Below, one piece after another: positions 48,544 through 57,566 of a stretch of DNA of 57,806 bases. The notes beneath the pieces are model-generated. The model worked only from the letters and a program-made list of their open reading frames with translations. It made no database searches and was not told where the DNA came from. Numbering within the stretch: the first letter of the stretch is position 1; every line of letters begins with the position of its first letter. Source of the stretch: CAVWDI01 sp046259385 (GTDB lineage: Bacteria > Chloroflexota > Anaerolineae > Anaerolineales > UBA4823). The DNA lies in NCBI GenBank assembly GCA_046259385.1, contig JBJYWI010000017.1, forward strand, positions 1-57,806. The letters run 5' to 3'. Both the position numbers and the translations under genes were made by a program.

Positions 48544-50208
48544 ATGCGTTCAGATACGATAAAAAAAGGATTTGAAAGAGCGCCTCACCGGGCATTGTTA
48601 AAAGCGACCGGTTTATCAGATCAGGATTTTGAACGTCCGTTCATTGCAGTCGTGAATTCGTATGTTGATATTGTCCCCGGTCATGTGCATCTGCAACAGT
48701 TTGGACAAATTGTCAAGCAGGCGGTCAGAGAAGCAGGCGGGGTGCCTTTTGAGTTCAACACAATTGGCGTGGATGACGGTATCGCTATGGGTCACAGCGG
48801 TATGAAATTCAGCCTGCCATCACGAGAATTAATCGCTGACTCCGTTGAAACAATGATACAGGCTCATCAGTTTGATGGGATGGTGTGTATTCCCAACTGC
48901 GACAAAATTGTCCCGGGAATGATCATGGCTGCCTTGCGTGTAGATATTCCGGTGATTTTTGTCTCTGGTGGACCGATGGCTGCCGGAAAGACACCCCAAG
49001 GTGAGATAGTGGACCTGATAAACGTGTTTGAGGGCGTTGGCGCATACAAAGCCGGGGTGATTGATGCTGATCGACTGAAGGAGCTGGAAGATTACAGTTG
49101 TCCCGGTTGCGGATCCTGTTCCGGGTTGTTTACTGCCAACTCGATGAACTGCCTGATGGAAGTACTCGGATTGGCGCTTCCATTTAATGGCTCGGCATTA
49201 GCGTTGAGCGCCGAACGTGAAGAGCTTGCCAGAAGGGCAGCCTTTCAAATTATCGAGTTGATTGATGAAGACATCACGCCGAGCAAACTGATCACAGTTG
49301 AGGCAATAGATGATGCTTTTGCATTAGATATGGCGATGGGCGGGAGCACCAACACTGTCCTGCATACGCTGGCTTTTGCCCATGAAGCCGGGATAGATTA
49401 TCCACTGGAAAGGATCAACCGCGTCGCTGACCGGATCCCCTACTTATGTAAAGTCAGCCCTTCTGGAAAATGGCATATGGAAGATGTCCACAAGGCGGGA
49501 GGTATTCCGGCGATTTTAAATGAAATCGCCTGCACGGGGAACAGCCTGCATCTTAATCGCCTGACTGTGAGTGGAAAAACCTTGGCTGAGTCGATTGAAG
49601 GTATTACTGTTAAAGACAAGGAGGTTATCCGGCCAATTGATAACCCGCACAGCCCGGTAGGCGGGTTGGCGATGTTGTTTGGAAATCTGGCCCCAGAAGG
49701 CGCGGTTGTCAAAACCGGCGGGGTAACAGAAGGGATGCGTAAGTTTTCCGGACCGGCTCGTATCTATGAGGGACACGACCAGGCAATGGCTGGTATTTTG
49801 AACCATGAAGTCCAGTCTGGGGATGTGGTGGTTGTACGTTATGAAGGCCCGGGAGGCGGACCCGGTATGCAGGAGATGCTCTCTCCGACTTCCGCGATCA
49901 TGGGCATGGGCCTGGGAGATAAGGTCGCTCTGGTCACAGATGGAAGATTTTCCGGCGGGACACGCGGAGCCTGCATTGGACATGTTAGTCCGGAAGCCAG
50001 CGCACGAGGCCCAATCGCTGCTCTTCAGGACGGTGATGAGATATTTATCGATCTGGATAACCGTTCCCTGGAAGTCCAGCTGGGTAAAGAAGAGATAGAG
50101 AAACGGGTCGCAGCTCTTCCGGAATATGAACCAGATACACGCTCTGCGTGGCTGCGCAGATATGCACGCATGGTAACCAGCGCAAGCCAGGGAGCGGTGC
50201 TGCTTTAA
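48544..50208 (+). CDS. ilvD: Dihydroxy-acid dehydratase
   Basis: 554 aa, usual length. Iron-sulfur cluster cysteines are in CIPNCDKIVPG and DYSCPGCGSCSG. GFERAPHRALLKATGL opens the protein, FEFNTIGVDDGIAMGHSGM and TDGRFSGGTRGACIGHVSPEA (near the C-terminus) are family signatures. It dehydrates dihydroxy-isovalerate and dihydroxy-methylvalerate in valine and isoleucine synthesis. ATG 48544 is preceded by AAGGAAG. A GTG at 48502 in frame would start at the terminator and is not preferred. First structural gene behind the attenuator. Confidence 0.96.
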   Translation: MRSDTIKKGFERAPHRALLKATGLSDQDFERPFIAVVNSYVDIVPGHVHLQQFGQIVKQAVREAGGVPFEFNTIGVDDGIAMGHSGMKFSLPSRELIADSVETMIQAHQFDGMVCIPNCDKIVPGMIMAALRVDIPVIFVSGGPMAAGKTPQGEIVDLINVFEGVGAYKAGVIDADRLKELEDYSCPGCGSCSGLFTANSMNCLMEVLGLALPFNGSALALSAEREELARRAAFQIIELIDEDITPSKLITVEAIDDAFALDMAMGGSTNTVLHTLAFAHEAGIDYPLERINRVADRIPYLCKVSPSGKWHMEDVHKAGGIPAILNEIACTGNSLHLNRLTVSGKTLAESIEGITVKDKEVIRPIDNPHSPVGGLAMLFGNLAPEGAVVKTGGVTEGMRKFSGPARIYEGHDQAMAGILNHEVQSGDVVVVRYEGPGGGPGMQEMLSPTSAIMGMGLGDKVALVTDGRFSGGTRGACIGHVSPEASARGPIAALQDGDEIFIDLDNRSLEVQLGKEEIEKRVAALPEYEPDTRSAWLRRYARMVTSASQGAVLL

Positions 50209-50251
50209 TATCTGGTTGTTTTTATTATTTTGACTGGTATTGGAGGATTAA

Positions 50252-51955
50252 ATGCGAAAATCTGGAGCAGAAATATTATGGGAATGCCTTATCAGGGAAG
50301 GGGTTGACTTGATTTTTGGCATCCCTGGTGGCGCAATCATGCCGGTATATGACGCTATGTTGAACTATCCGGTGCGGCATATTCTAACCCGCCACGAGCA
50401 GGGCGCAGCCCATATGGCAGACGGTTATGCGCGCGCATCTGGAAAGGTTGGGGTTGCCATGGCGACCTCCGGCCCGGGAGCGACCAATCTGGTGACAGGT
50501 ATCGCTACCGCGATGATTGATTCATCACCGATTGTTTGCATTACTGGTCAGGTGCCGATCCACCTGGTCGGTGGTGACGCATTTCAGGAGGTAGATGTGA
50601 CCGGAATCACGCTGCCGGTGACCAAACATAACTTTCTGATCGCGAGCGCCTCTGAAGTGGCGGAGGCTGTACGGGAGGCGTTTTACATCGCCCGTAGCGG
50701 GCGACCAGGACCTGTGTTGATTGACTTCTGTAAAAACGCCCAGGTGGAAATAGTGGATTTTGAATACCCTGAGGAAGTTACCTTGCCAGGTTATAAACCG
50801 CCTAAACATGCCCCACTGGCTGACCTCCAGAAAGCGGTCGAATTGATTGAAGCCGCTAAGCGCCCGGTGATCCTGGCGGGACATGGTGTGCTGATGTCCG
50901 GCGCGATGGATGAACTGCGGATGTTTGCTGTAAAGACCCAGACACCAGTCGCGATGACTCTGCTCGGACTTGGAGCAATACCGGCTTCGCATCCCCTGAG
51001 CCTGGATATGATGGGTATGCACGGTGAAGCTTATTCCAACCTTGCCATCCAGAATGCAGATCTGATACTCGCGTTTGGTATGCGCTTTGATGACCGCGTG
51101 ACCGGGAACCTGAAAAATTATGCACCAACTGCCAAAAAAATACACGTAGAAATAGATCCATCAGAGGTGCATAAAAACGTACACGTTGATGTGCCGCTGG
51201 TTGGAGATTTGAAGACAGTTCTTACTGACCTGGTACCGATGGTGGATGAGTATGACCATGAGGAATGGATGGAGCAGATAGGCGAATGGCGTAGAGAAAG
51301 CCAGGAACTTGATATTCTGCACTGGCCCAAGGATGGCAAACTGTATACCGCAAAAATTGTACATGACCTTTGGGAGCAAACCGGAGGGGATGAAATTGTC
51401 GCTACCGGGGTTGGACAGCACCAGATGTGGGCTGCCCAGTATTACAAGTTTGAGCAACCCTACCGGCTGATCACCTCCGGAGGAGCAGGTACGATGGGTT
51501 TTGGACTTCCATCAGCGATCGGAGCCTGGTTTGCCTATCCTGAGCGAGATGTTTGGGTGATAGATGGGGATGGTAGTTTCCAGATGACTCAGGCTGAACT
51601 TTCAACAGCCGCGAATGCTGGGGCAAATGTAAAAGTCGCAATCATGAATAACAATTTCCTTGGAATGGTTCGACAATGGCAAGAATTTTTCTTTGAAAGC
51701 CGTTATGCGGGCACTCCGTTGAACAACCCTGACTTCTGTAAAATCGCGGAAGCCCATGGTATCCCTTCAAGGTGTGTCAGCACTGCGGATGAGGTAAAGC
51801 CTGCGATTGAATTCGCGAAAAACATAAGCGGGCCTGCGCTGCTTGAATTTAAGGTTGAAATGGAAGAAGCGGTTTATCCAATGGTTCCGACAGGCGCTCC
51901 ACTGCATGAGATGATCAGAAGACCTAACCGCCGGTCCCAGGAAGCTGAAATTTGA
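50252..51955 (+). CDS. ilvB: Acetolactate synthase, large (catalytic) subunit
   Basis: 567 aa, TPP-dependent. The catalytic glutamate is in LTRHEQGAAHMADGYARASG, the FAD/regulatory middle domain has FGMRFDDRVTGN, and the TPP/Mg motif is WVIDGDGSFQMTQAELSTAA followed by IMNNNFLGMVRQWQ. It condenses pyruvate to acetolactate, or pyruvate plus 2-oxobutyrate to acetohydroxybutyrate. GGAGG lies before ATG 50252, 43 bases after ilvD. Confidence 0.96.
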   Translation: MRKSGAEILWECLIREGVDLIFGIPGGAIMPVYDAMLNYPVRHILTRHEQGAAHMADGYARASGKVGVAMATSGPGATNLVTGIATAMIDSSPIVCITGQVPIHLVGGDAFQEVDVTGITLPVTKHNFLIASASEVAEAVREAFYIARSGRPGPVLIDFCKNAQVEIVDFEYPEEVTLPGYKPPKHAPLADLQKAVELIEAAKRPVILAGHGVLMSGAMDELRMFAVKTQTPVAMTLLGLGAIPASHPLSLDMMGMHGEAYSNLAIQNADLILAFGMRFDDRVTGNLKNYAPTAKKIHVEIDPSEVHKNVHVDVPLVGDLKTVLTDLVPMVDEYDHEEWMEQIGEWRRESQELDILHWPKDGKLYTAKIVHDLWEQTGGDEIVATGVGQHQMWAAQYYKFEQPYRLITSGGAGTMGFGLPSAIGAWFAYPERDVWVIDGDGSFQMTQAELSTAANAGANVKVAIMNNNFLGMVRQWQEFFFESRYAGTPLNNPDFCKIAEAHGIPSRCVSTADEVKPAIEFAKNISGPALLEFKVEMEEAVYPMVPTGAPLHEMIRRPNRRSQEAEI

Positions 51956-51971
51956 GGATAAGGAGGAAGAT

Positions 51972-52502
51972 ATGTCTCGAACTTTAATCACACTGGTGGA
52001 AGACCGTCCGGGTGTGCTCAATAGGGTGACATCGTTATTTCGACGGCGGAATTTTAATATCGCTTCCCTAAATGTGGGGAGGACAGACAAACTGGATGTT
52101 TCAAGAATGACCATTCTGGTCGACAGCGATGACGGCGAATCGCGCCTGGTTGAGGCGAATTTATATAAGCTTGTTAATGTAATCGACGTTCAGGATGTCA
52201 CCGATATGCCGACCGTCAGGCGTGACCTGGCGTTGATTAAAGTTAAAGCGACTCCAGACCAGCGTGCTGAAGTAATGAATCTGGCATCTATCTTCAGGGG
52301 CAGTATTGTCGATGTTGCCCCGGATTCGGTGATTGTTGAGATGACCGGCACTGAAGATAAGATCGAAAGCCTTTTAGAACTTCTTCGACCGATAGGAGTT
52401 TTGGAAATGGTCCGAACCGGACAGGTGGCTATGCTGCGCGGGGATGCTGCTGGCGCACGCTATACTCCCGGTAAAAACGGCGACAATCAAGACATCGCTT
52501 GA
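51972..52502 (+). CDS. ilvN: Acetolactate synthase, small (regulatory) subunit
   Basis: 176 aa. The N-terminal ACT domain (TLITLVEDRPGVLNRVTSLF, NIASLNVG) binds valine for feedback control in relatives. The C-terminal part (RDLALIKVKATPDQRAEVMNLASIF, GTEDKIESLLELL) is the small-subunit-specific domain. It activates and regulates IlvB. AAGGAGGAAG precedes the ATG, 16 bases after ilvB. Long form (IlvH-like), consistent with non-enteric organisms. Confidence 0.95.
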   Translation: MSRTLITLVEDRPGVLNRVTSLFRRRNFNIASLNVGRTDKLDVSRMTILVDSDDGESRLVEANLYKLVNVIDVQDVTDMPTVRRDLALIKVKATPDQRAEVMNLASIFRGSIVDVAPDSVIVEMTGTEDKIESLLELLRPIGVLEMVRTGQVAMLRGDAAGARYTPGKNGDNQDIA

Positions 52503-52553
52503 TGTTAAACAGCTCTTAAAAATTATTGAAACAAATTATTTAAAGGGAGAATT

Positions 52554-53567
52554 ATGGCAACAATTTATTATGATAAAGATGCAAACCCGGAATTAATTAA
52601 AAACAAAAAGGTTGCAGTGATCGGATTTGGATCTCAGGGGCATGCCCATGCATTAAACCTAAGGGACAGCGGTGTTGAAGTGAGGGTCAGTGAAAGACCT
52701 GGCTGCGAAGCCTGCAAGCGAGCGTTGGAACAGGGTTTTGAGTTAATGGAAACCGGCGATGCAGTCGCCTGGGCAGATACGACCATTATCCTCGCTCCAG
52801 ATACTACCCAGCCAAAGATTTATAAGACACAGATTGAGCCCAACCTCGATTTGGGAAAAACGTTGATGTTTGCCCATGGTTTTAATATCCGCTATGGAAC
52901 GATTGTGCCGCCGCCGGAGGTGGATGTGAGTATGGTGGCGCCAAAAGCGCCAGGTCACCGCTTGCGGGAATTATACGTCGAGGGAGCCGGTACACCTGCC
53001 CTGATGGCAGTTCACCAGAATCCATCCGGGATGGCAAAAGAGAATGCGATCGCATATGCCTGGGGAATTGGGGTGACCAGGGCTGGAGTAGTTGAGACGA
53101 CATTCAGCGAAGAGACTGAAACCGATCTTTTTGGAGAACAGGCTGTACTATGCGGCGGCGTCACCGCGCTCCTGAAAGCCGGATTTGAAACCTTGGTAGA
53201 AGCTGGCTACCAACCTGAACTGGCTTATTTTGAGACCATGCATGAACTTAAATTAATCGTTGACCTTATGTACCAGGGCGGTATGAATTATATGCGCTAT
53301 TCTGTTTCGGACACTGCAGAACACGGAGATTACACTGCCGGCGAACAAATTATTGGGGAAGAAGCAAGATATGTTATGTCAAAGTTATTAAAGGATATCC
53401 AGGACGGCACATACGCCCGGAATTGGATCGAAGAAAATGAGAAAGGGCGGCCCTGGTTTAACGAAAAACGACGTCAGGAGCAGAAACATATGATCGAGCG
53501 GGTTGGAGCGGATCTGCGTAAAATGATGCCATTTGTTAATCCAATTGAAATTAAACCCGGCGAATAA
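52554..53567 (+). CDS. ilvC: Ketol-acid reductoisomerase
   Basis: 337 aa, class I. The NADP-binding loop is VIGFGSQGHAHALNLRDSGV near residue 22, with VRVSERPG providing basic/serine contacts for the phosphate. Metal ligands lie in DLFGEQAVLCGG (Asp, Glu) and the C-terminal helical domain with TMHELKLIVDLMYQGG and YSVSDTAEHGDY. The usual VAPKGPGH reads APKAPGH here, a mild change. It converts acetolactates to dihydroxy acids. GGGAG precedes ATG. Confidence 0.96.
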   Translation: MATIYYDKDANPELIKNKKVAVIGFGSQGHAHALNLRDSGVEVRVSERPGCEACKRALEQGFELMETGDAVAWADTTIILAPDTTQPKIYKTQIEPNLDLGKTLMFAHGFNIRYGTIVPPPEVDVSMVAPKAPGHRLRELYVEGAGTPALMAVHQNPSGMAKENAIAYAWGIGVTRAGVVETTFSEETETDLFGEQAVLCGGVTALLKAGFETLVEAGYQPELAYFETMHELKLIVDLMYQGGMNYMRYSVSDTAEHGDYTAGEQIIGEEARYVMSKLLKDIQDGTYARNWIEENEKGRPWFNEKRRQEQKHMIERVGADLRKMMPFVNPIEIKPGE

Positions 53568-53591
53568 TTATTAAATTTCTGGATGTGAAAT

Positions 53592-55256
53592 ATGGCTGCA
53601 AAAAATCAGAATAATAAAAATTATGTATATATTTTTGATACAACCCTGCGGGATGGGGAGCAGTCTCCAGGAGCAACCTTAACTTCTGCGGAGAAGCTGG
53701 AGATTGCCCGCAACCTGGCGAAACTTGGGGTTGACATCATTGAAGCAGGATTTCCGGCTGCCTCACCGGACGACCTGGAAGGAGTGCGCCGGATTGCTAT
53801 TGAAGTCGGAAATCCGGTCCCGGGAGCTGAAGAGCTGTCCCGTTCCGTGCCGGTTATCTGCGGTCTGGCAAGAGCCAATAAGTCCGATATTGATGCAGCC
53901 TGGGAAGCGATCAAACACGCTGCGAAACCAAGGGTACACACATTTTTAGCTACCTCCCCTATCCATATGCGATATAAACTGCGCATGGAATCCGAGGAAG
54001 TGGTTGAGCGGGTAAGGGAGATGGTGTCTTATGCAAAATCTTTTTGCGATGATATTGAATTTTCACCGGAAGATGCCGGGCGAAGTGAGCCTGAATTTCT
54101 GTACCTGGTATTAGGAGAGGCGATAAAAGCCGGAGCGACGACTTTAAATATCCCGGACACAGTTGGTTATACAATGCCGGAGGAATTTGGGGGACTAATA
54201 AAAGGGATCATGCAGAATACACCTGGGATTGAGGATGTGGTTGTTTCGGTTCACACCCATAATGATTTAGGTATGGCGACTGCCAATACGCTTGCTGGCC
54301 TGCAAGCAGGCGCACGCCAGGCGGAGGTTACGGTAAACGGTATAGGTGAGAGGGCTGGCAATACCTCACTCGAGGAGGTAGTAATGGCTCTTAATACCCG
54401 CAAGCCGATATTTGGCCTAAAGACGGGGGTGGATACCACCCAGATTTCGCGTATCAGCCGGATGGTATCCAATTACACTGGTATCCCGATTCAGCCAAAC
54501 AAAGCGATAGTCGGCGCAAACGCATTTGCACACGAAGCGGGTATTCACCAGGATGGAATGCTTAAAAACCAGATGACGTATGAAATTATGCGCCCGGAGA
54601 CGATTGGTTTGAGCCGTTCCCGGCTTGTACTGGGTAAACATTCTGGCAGGCATGCCCTGCGGGTCCACCTGGAGGAGATGGGTTACGAACTCTCCAAAGA
54701 GGATCTCGATACGGCATTTGAACGCTATAAAAGTCTAGCCGATAAAAAGAAAGTCGTAACCGATGCCGATCTAGAGGCGCTGATCGAAGATCAGGTTTAC
54801 CAGTCCCAGGAGGTCTACCAGCTGGATGGTCTCCAGGTAGCCTGCGGCACGATGGGGATGCCTACCGCGACAGTGCGGCTCAAGGGTCCAGACGGCGAAG
54901 AGATAATCCAGGCAGCTGTTGGTACAGGTCCGGTCCACGCGGCATACGAAGCCATTGATGCCGTTATCGGCATTAAAAATACTCTGGTTGAATTCAACGT
55001 AAATGCTGTGACGGAAGGCATCGATGCGTTGGGTGAAGTGACAGTACGGCTGGAAAGCGTGGAAGGAGCTCTGCCCGAGATCACCTCCCCCCAGAGTGGT
55101 TTCAGACATTCCCGGACGTTTGGTGGATACGGAGCGGATACAGATATTATTGTTGCCAGCGCAAAAGCCTATCTGGCTGCGCTCAACAAAATATTGGTTG
55201 CGCTCGGTCGCCAGACTGCAGCTGAGACAGCCATCATAAGTGATGCGGTTGCATAG
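53592..55256 (+). CDS. leuA: 2-isopropylmalate synthase
   Basis: 554 aa. The TIM barrel starts with IFDTTLRDGEQSPGATLT. VSVHTHNDLGMATANTLAGLQAG carries the two metal-binding histidines. A C-terminal LeuA regulatory (dimer) domain covers about 410-540 and would give leucine feedback. It condenses acetyl-CoA with 2-oxoisovalerate. ATG 53592, 24 bases after ilvC, with GGATGTGA nearby. It shares the DTTLRDG opening with cimA at the end of the window. Confidence 0.95.
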   Translation: MAAKNQNNKNYVYIFDTTLRDGEQSPGATLTSAEKLEIARNLAKLGVDIIEAGFPAASPDDLEGVRRIAIEVGNPVPGAEELSRSVPVICGLARANKSDIDAAWEAIKHAAKPRVHTFLATSPIHMRYKLRMESEEVVERVREMVSYAKSFCDDIEFSPEDAGRSEPEFLYLVLGEAIKAGATTLNIPDTVGYTMPEEFGGLIKGIMQNTPGIEDVVVSVHTHNDLGMATANTLAGLQAGARQAEVTVNGIGERAGNTSLEEVVMALNTRKPIFGLKTGVDTTQISRISRMVSNYTGIPIQPNKAIVGANAFAHEAGIHQDGMLKNQMTYEIMRPETIGLSRSRLVLGKHSGRHALRVHLEEMGYELSKEDLDTAFERYKSLADKKKVVTDADLEALIEDQVYQSQEVYQLDGLQVACGTMGMPTATVRLKGPDGEEIIQAAVGTGPVHAAYEAIDAVIGIKNTLVEFNVNAVTEGIDALGEVTVRLESVEGALPEITSPQSGFRHSRTFGGYGADTDIIVASAKAYLAALNKILVALGRQTAAETAIISDAVA

Positions 55257-55275
55257 TGGATTGTGGAGGCAAGTA

Positions 55276-55542
55276 ATGAAAGAAGAACAAAACATGCAAG
55301 TTAGAAGGTGTTTCATCGGGCAGCTTGAGGTGGATTTTGAACCGTGCGGAATGCCTTCTATGTGGGATCTGTCCAGTTTTTCCAATCCGGGTCTTATTGG
55401 GGAATACACTTTTGAAATTGAAGATGTTGAATTGCCGTTGCTGGTGGAGGATAGTATTGAAGTTACCCAACCCCTTTGCCAGTTAGTCGAATATTATGAA
55501 CGGTTTGTTTACCCGGATTTCTGGAATGGGTGTTCAGATTGA
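55276..55542 (+). CDS. Unrecognised 88-aa protein between leuA and leuC
   Basis: 88 aa from ATG 55276, placed behind a strong GGAGG (eight bases). Acidic overall, with a short basic start and three cysteines (RRCFIGQ, EPCGMPS, WNGCSD at the end). LEVDFEPCGMPSMWDLSSFS and LIGEYTFEIEDVELPLLVED suggest a small beta-rich cytosolic protein with no membrane segment. I do not recognise the family. It lies 19 bases after leuA and 16 before leuC, so it is part of the operon. Some relation to the pathway enzymes (for example regulation of LeuA or assembly of the LeuCD iron-sulfur enzyme) is possible but unsupported. Confidence 0.7.
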   Translation: MKEEQNMQVRRCFIGQLEVDFEPCGMPSMWDLSSFSNPGLIGEYTFEIEDVELPLLVEDSIEVTQPLCQLVEYYERFVYPDFWNGCSD

Positions 55543-55558
55543 AGCTTTGGATCGAATA

Positions 55559-56965
55559 ATGAGTCAGAGTAAAACGCTTTTTGAAAAAATATGGGACCGC
55601 CATATTGTCCACGAAAAACCGAATGCCCCATCGATATTATATATTGATCTGCATCTTGTGCATGAAGTGACCTCGCCTCAGGCTTTTAACGGCCTTAGAG
55701 AGAAAAGACTCCCAGTACGCAGGCAAGACCTGACCTTTGCAACAATGGATCATTCAACACCTACAATTGGATTGGAACTTCCGGTTCATGATGAGATGGC
55801 TTTTCACCAATTGAGGCAGCTGGAAATTAACTGCCTGGAATTTGGAATAAAACTATATGATATGAAATCTGAAAAGCGCGGGATTGTGCATGTAATTGGT
55901 CCAGAACTGGGGTTAACTCAGCCGGGAAAAACGATTGTATGCGGAGACAGCCATACGTCCACGCATGGCGCATTTGGAGCGCTGGCGTTTGGAATTGGTA
56001 CGAGCGAGGTAGAGCATGTGCTGGTGACTCAATGTCTGTTGCAGGAAAAGCCAAAAACATTTCTGGTGGATTTCAGCGGGACGCTTCCTGCGGGTGTGAG
56101 CTCCAAAGACATGATCCTGGCGCTGATCGCTGAGATTGGCACGGGGGGTGGAACAGGTCATGTTTTCGAATATGCGGGGTCGGGAGTCAAAGATTTGAAT
56201 ATGGAACAGCGCATGACAATCTGCAATATGTCTATCGAGGCAGGCGCTAGGGCAGGTATGATCGCTCCTGACGATGTCACCTTTGAATATATTGCCGGGC
56301 GCGAATTCGCCCCAACAGGCGCAGACTGGGACAAAGCACTGGATGATTGGCGCACGCTGCCGACAGATGAAAGCGCAGTTTTCGACCGCAGTATTGAACT
56401 GGATGTATCCCGGTTGGACCCAATGATTACCTTTGGGACCAATCCTGGTATGGGGATTCCGATCACAGGCGTTGTGCCGGATCCATCGGATGAGAGAGAC
56501 GCTGGAAAAAAGGATGCACTGGAAAAAGCGCTCGCTTATATGGGTATTCATCCCGGGGTGCCGTTATTGAACCACCCGGTAGATGTAGTTTTTATCGGGA
56601 GCTGCACAAATTCCAGGATTTCTGATCTGCGTGAAGCAGCCAGGCTGTTGGAAGGCAAGCGCATCCAGGAAGGAGTGAGGATGCTTGTGGTCCCAGGTTC
56701 TGAAAATGTGCGCCGCCAGGCTGAGGCGGAAGGTCTGGACGACATATTCAGGAGCGCCGGAGGAGAATGGCGTTTTTCTGGCTGCAGCATGTGCATCGCA
56801 ATGAACGGTGATAATTTAGAACCAGGTCAGTATGCGATAAGCACAAGCAACCGAAATTTTGAAGGACGGCAGGGTAAAGGCGGCCGGACTTTCCTGTCCA
56901 GCCCAATGACTGCAGCTGCAAGCGCCATTAATGGGCAAATTACAGATCCAAGGACATTAAATTAA
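55559..56965 (+). CDS. leuC: 3-isopropylmalate dehydratase, large subunit
   Basis: 468 aa, aconitase superfamily, from ATG 55559; the frame extends to 55496 across the preceding gene without support. TLFEKIWDRHIV opens the protein, ICGDSHTSTHGAFGALAFGIG-type sequence follows near residue 128, and cluster cysteines are in FIGSCTNSRI and GCSMCIAMN. With LeuD it isomerises isopropylmalate through a 4Fe-4S cluster. The ribosome site is weak, so coupling to the 88-aa gene is possible. Confidence 0.95.
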   Translation: MSQSKTLFEKIWDRHIVHEKPNAPSILYIDLHLVHEVTSPQAFNGLREKRLPVRRQDLTFATMDHSTPTIGLELPVHDEMAFHQLRQLEINCLEFGIKLYDMKSEKRGIVHVIGPELGLTQPGKTIVCGDSHTSTHGAFGALAFGIGTSEVEHVLVTQCLLQEKPKTFLVDFSGTLPAGVSSKDMILALIAEIGTGGGTGHVFEYAGSGVKDLNMEQRMTICNMSIEAGARAGMIAPDDVTFEYIAGREFAPTGADWDKALDDWRTLPTDESAVFDRSIELDVSRLDPMITFGTNPGMGIPITGVVPDPSDERDAGKKDALEKALAYMGIHPGVPLLNHPVDVVFIGSCTNSRISDLREAARLLEGKRIQEGVRMLVVPGSENVRRQAEAEGLDDIFRSAGGEWRFSGCSMCIAMNGDNLEPGQYAISTSNRNFEGRQGKGGRTFLSSPMTAAASAINGQITDPRTLN

Positions 56966-56966
56966 A

Positions 56967-57557
56967 ATGCAGCCATTTCAGAAGATTGTTTCACATTTAA
57001 TTCCGATCATACGGGATAATATCGACACCGACCAGATCATACCAGCCCAGTACCTGAAAGTGACAGATAAACTTGGTCTTGCTGAGGGGTGTTTTGCGTC
57101 ATGGCGCTATAGACCGGATGGAGCGCTCGACCCCGAGTTCCCCATCAATAAACCTGAATATTCAAGCGCTCAGGTGATACTGGCTGGGGATAATTTTGGC
57201 TGCGGTTCCTCAAGAGAACATGCCGCATGGGCGCTTTCTGGATTAGGCATCAAGGCTGTGATAAGCACTTCATTCGCGGATATCTTCCGCAACAATGCCA
57301 TAAAAAACGGGATTCTTCCGGTCGTTGTTGACCAGAACACGCATACTTACCTGGTTAATATGGTCCAAAAGAATCCAATGAGCGAGGTAGTAGTTGACCT
57401 GGATCACCAGTTAATAACACTTCCAAATGGGGAAACGGCGGAATTCCCTATTGATGCGTTCAACAAGGAGTGCATGCTGGAGGGAATAGACTCGCTTGAG
57501 TACCTGCTCAAACACCAGGACCGGATCCAGGCATATGAAGAAGTACATAATGTTTAA
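56967..57557 (+). CDS. leuD: 3-isopropylmalate dehydratase, small subunit
   Basis: 196 aa swivel-domain subunit. IIRDNIDTDQIIPAQYLK near residue 14, GDNFGCGSSREHAAWAL near 72-88 and GIKAVISTSFADIFRNN are the family signatures. It starts one base after the leuC stop, so the two subunits are coupled for balanced synthesis. Confidence 0.96.
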   Translation: MQPFQKIVSHLIPIIRDNIDTDQIIPAQYLKVTDKLGLAEGCFASWRYRPDGALDPEFPINKPEYSSAQVILAGDNFGCGSSREHAAWALSGLGIKAVISTSFADIFRNNAIKNGILPVVVDQNTHTYLVNMVQKNPMSEVVVDLDHQLITLPNGETAEFPIDAFNKECMLEGIDSLEYLLKHQDRIQAYEEVHNV

Positions 57558-57566
57558 GGACTTTTG

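Noticed and set aside
50525..51145. 206-aa minus-strand ORF
   Set aside because: Antisense shadow of ilvB, no family features.
54771..55409. 212-aa minus-strand ORF
   Set aside because: Antisense to the leuA 3' end and the 88-aa gene; Cys/His-rich shadow composition.
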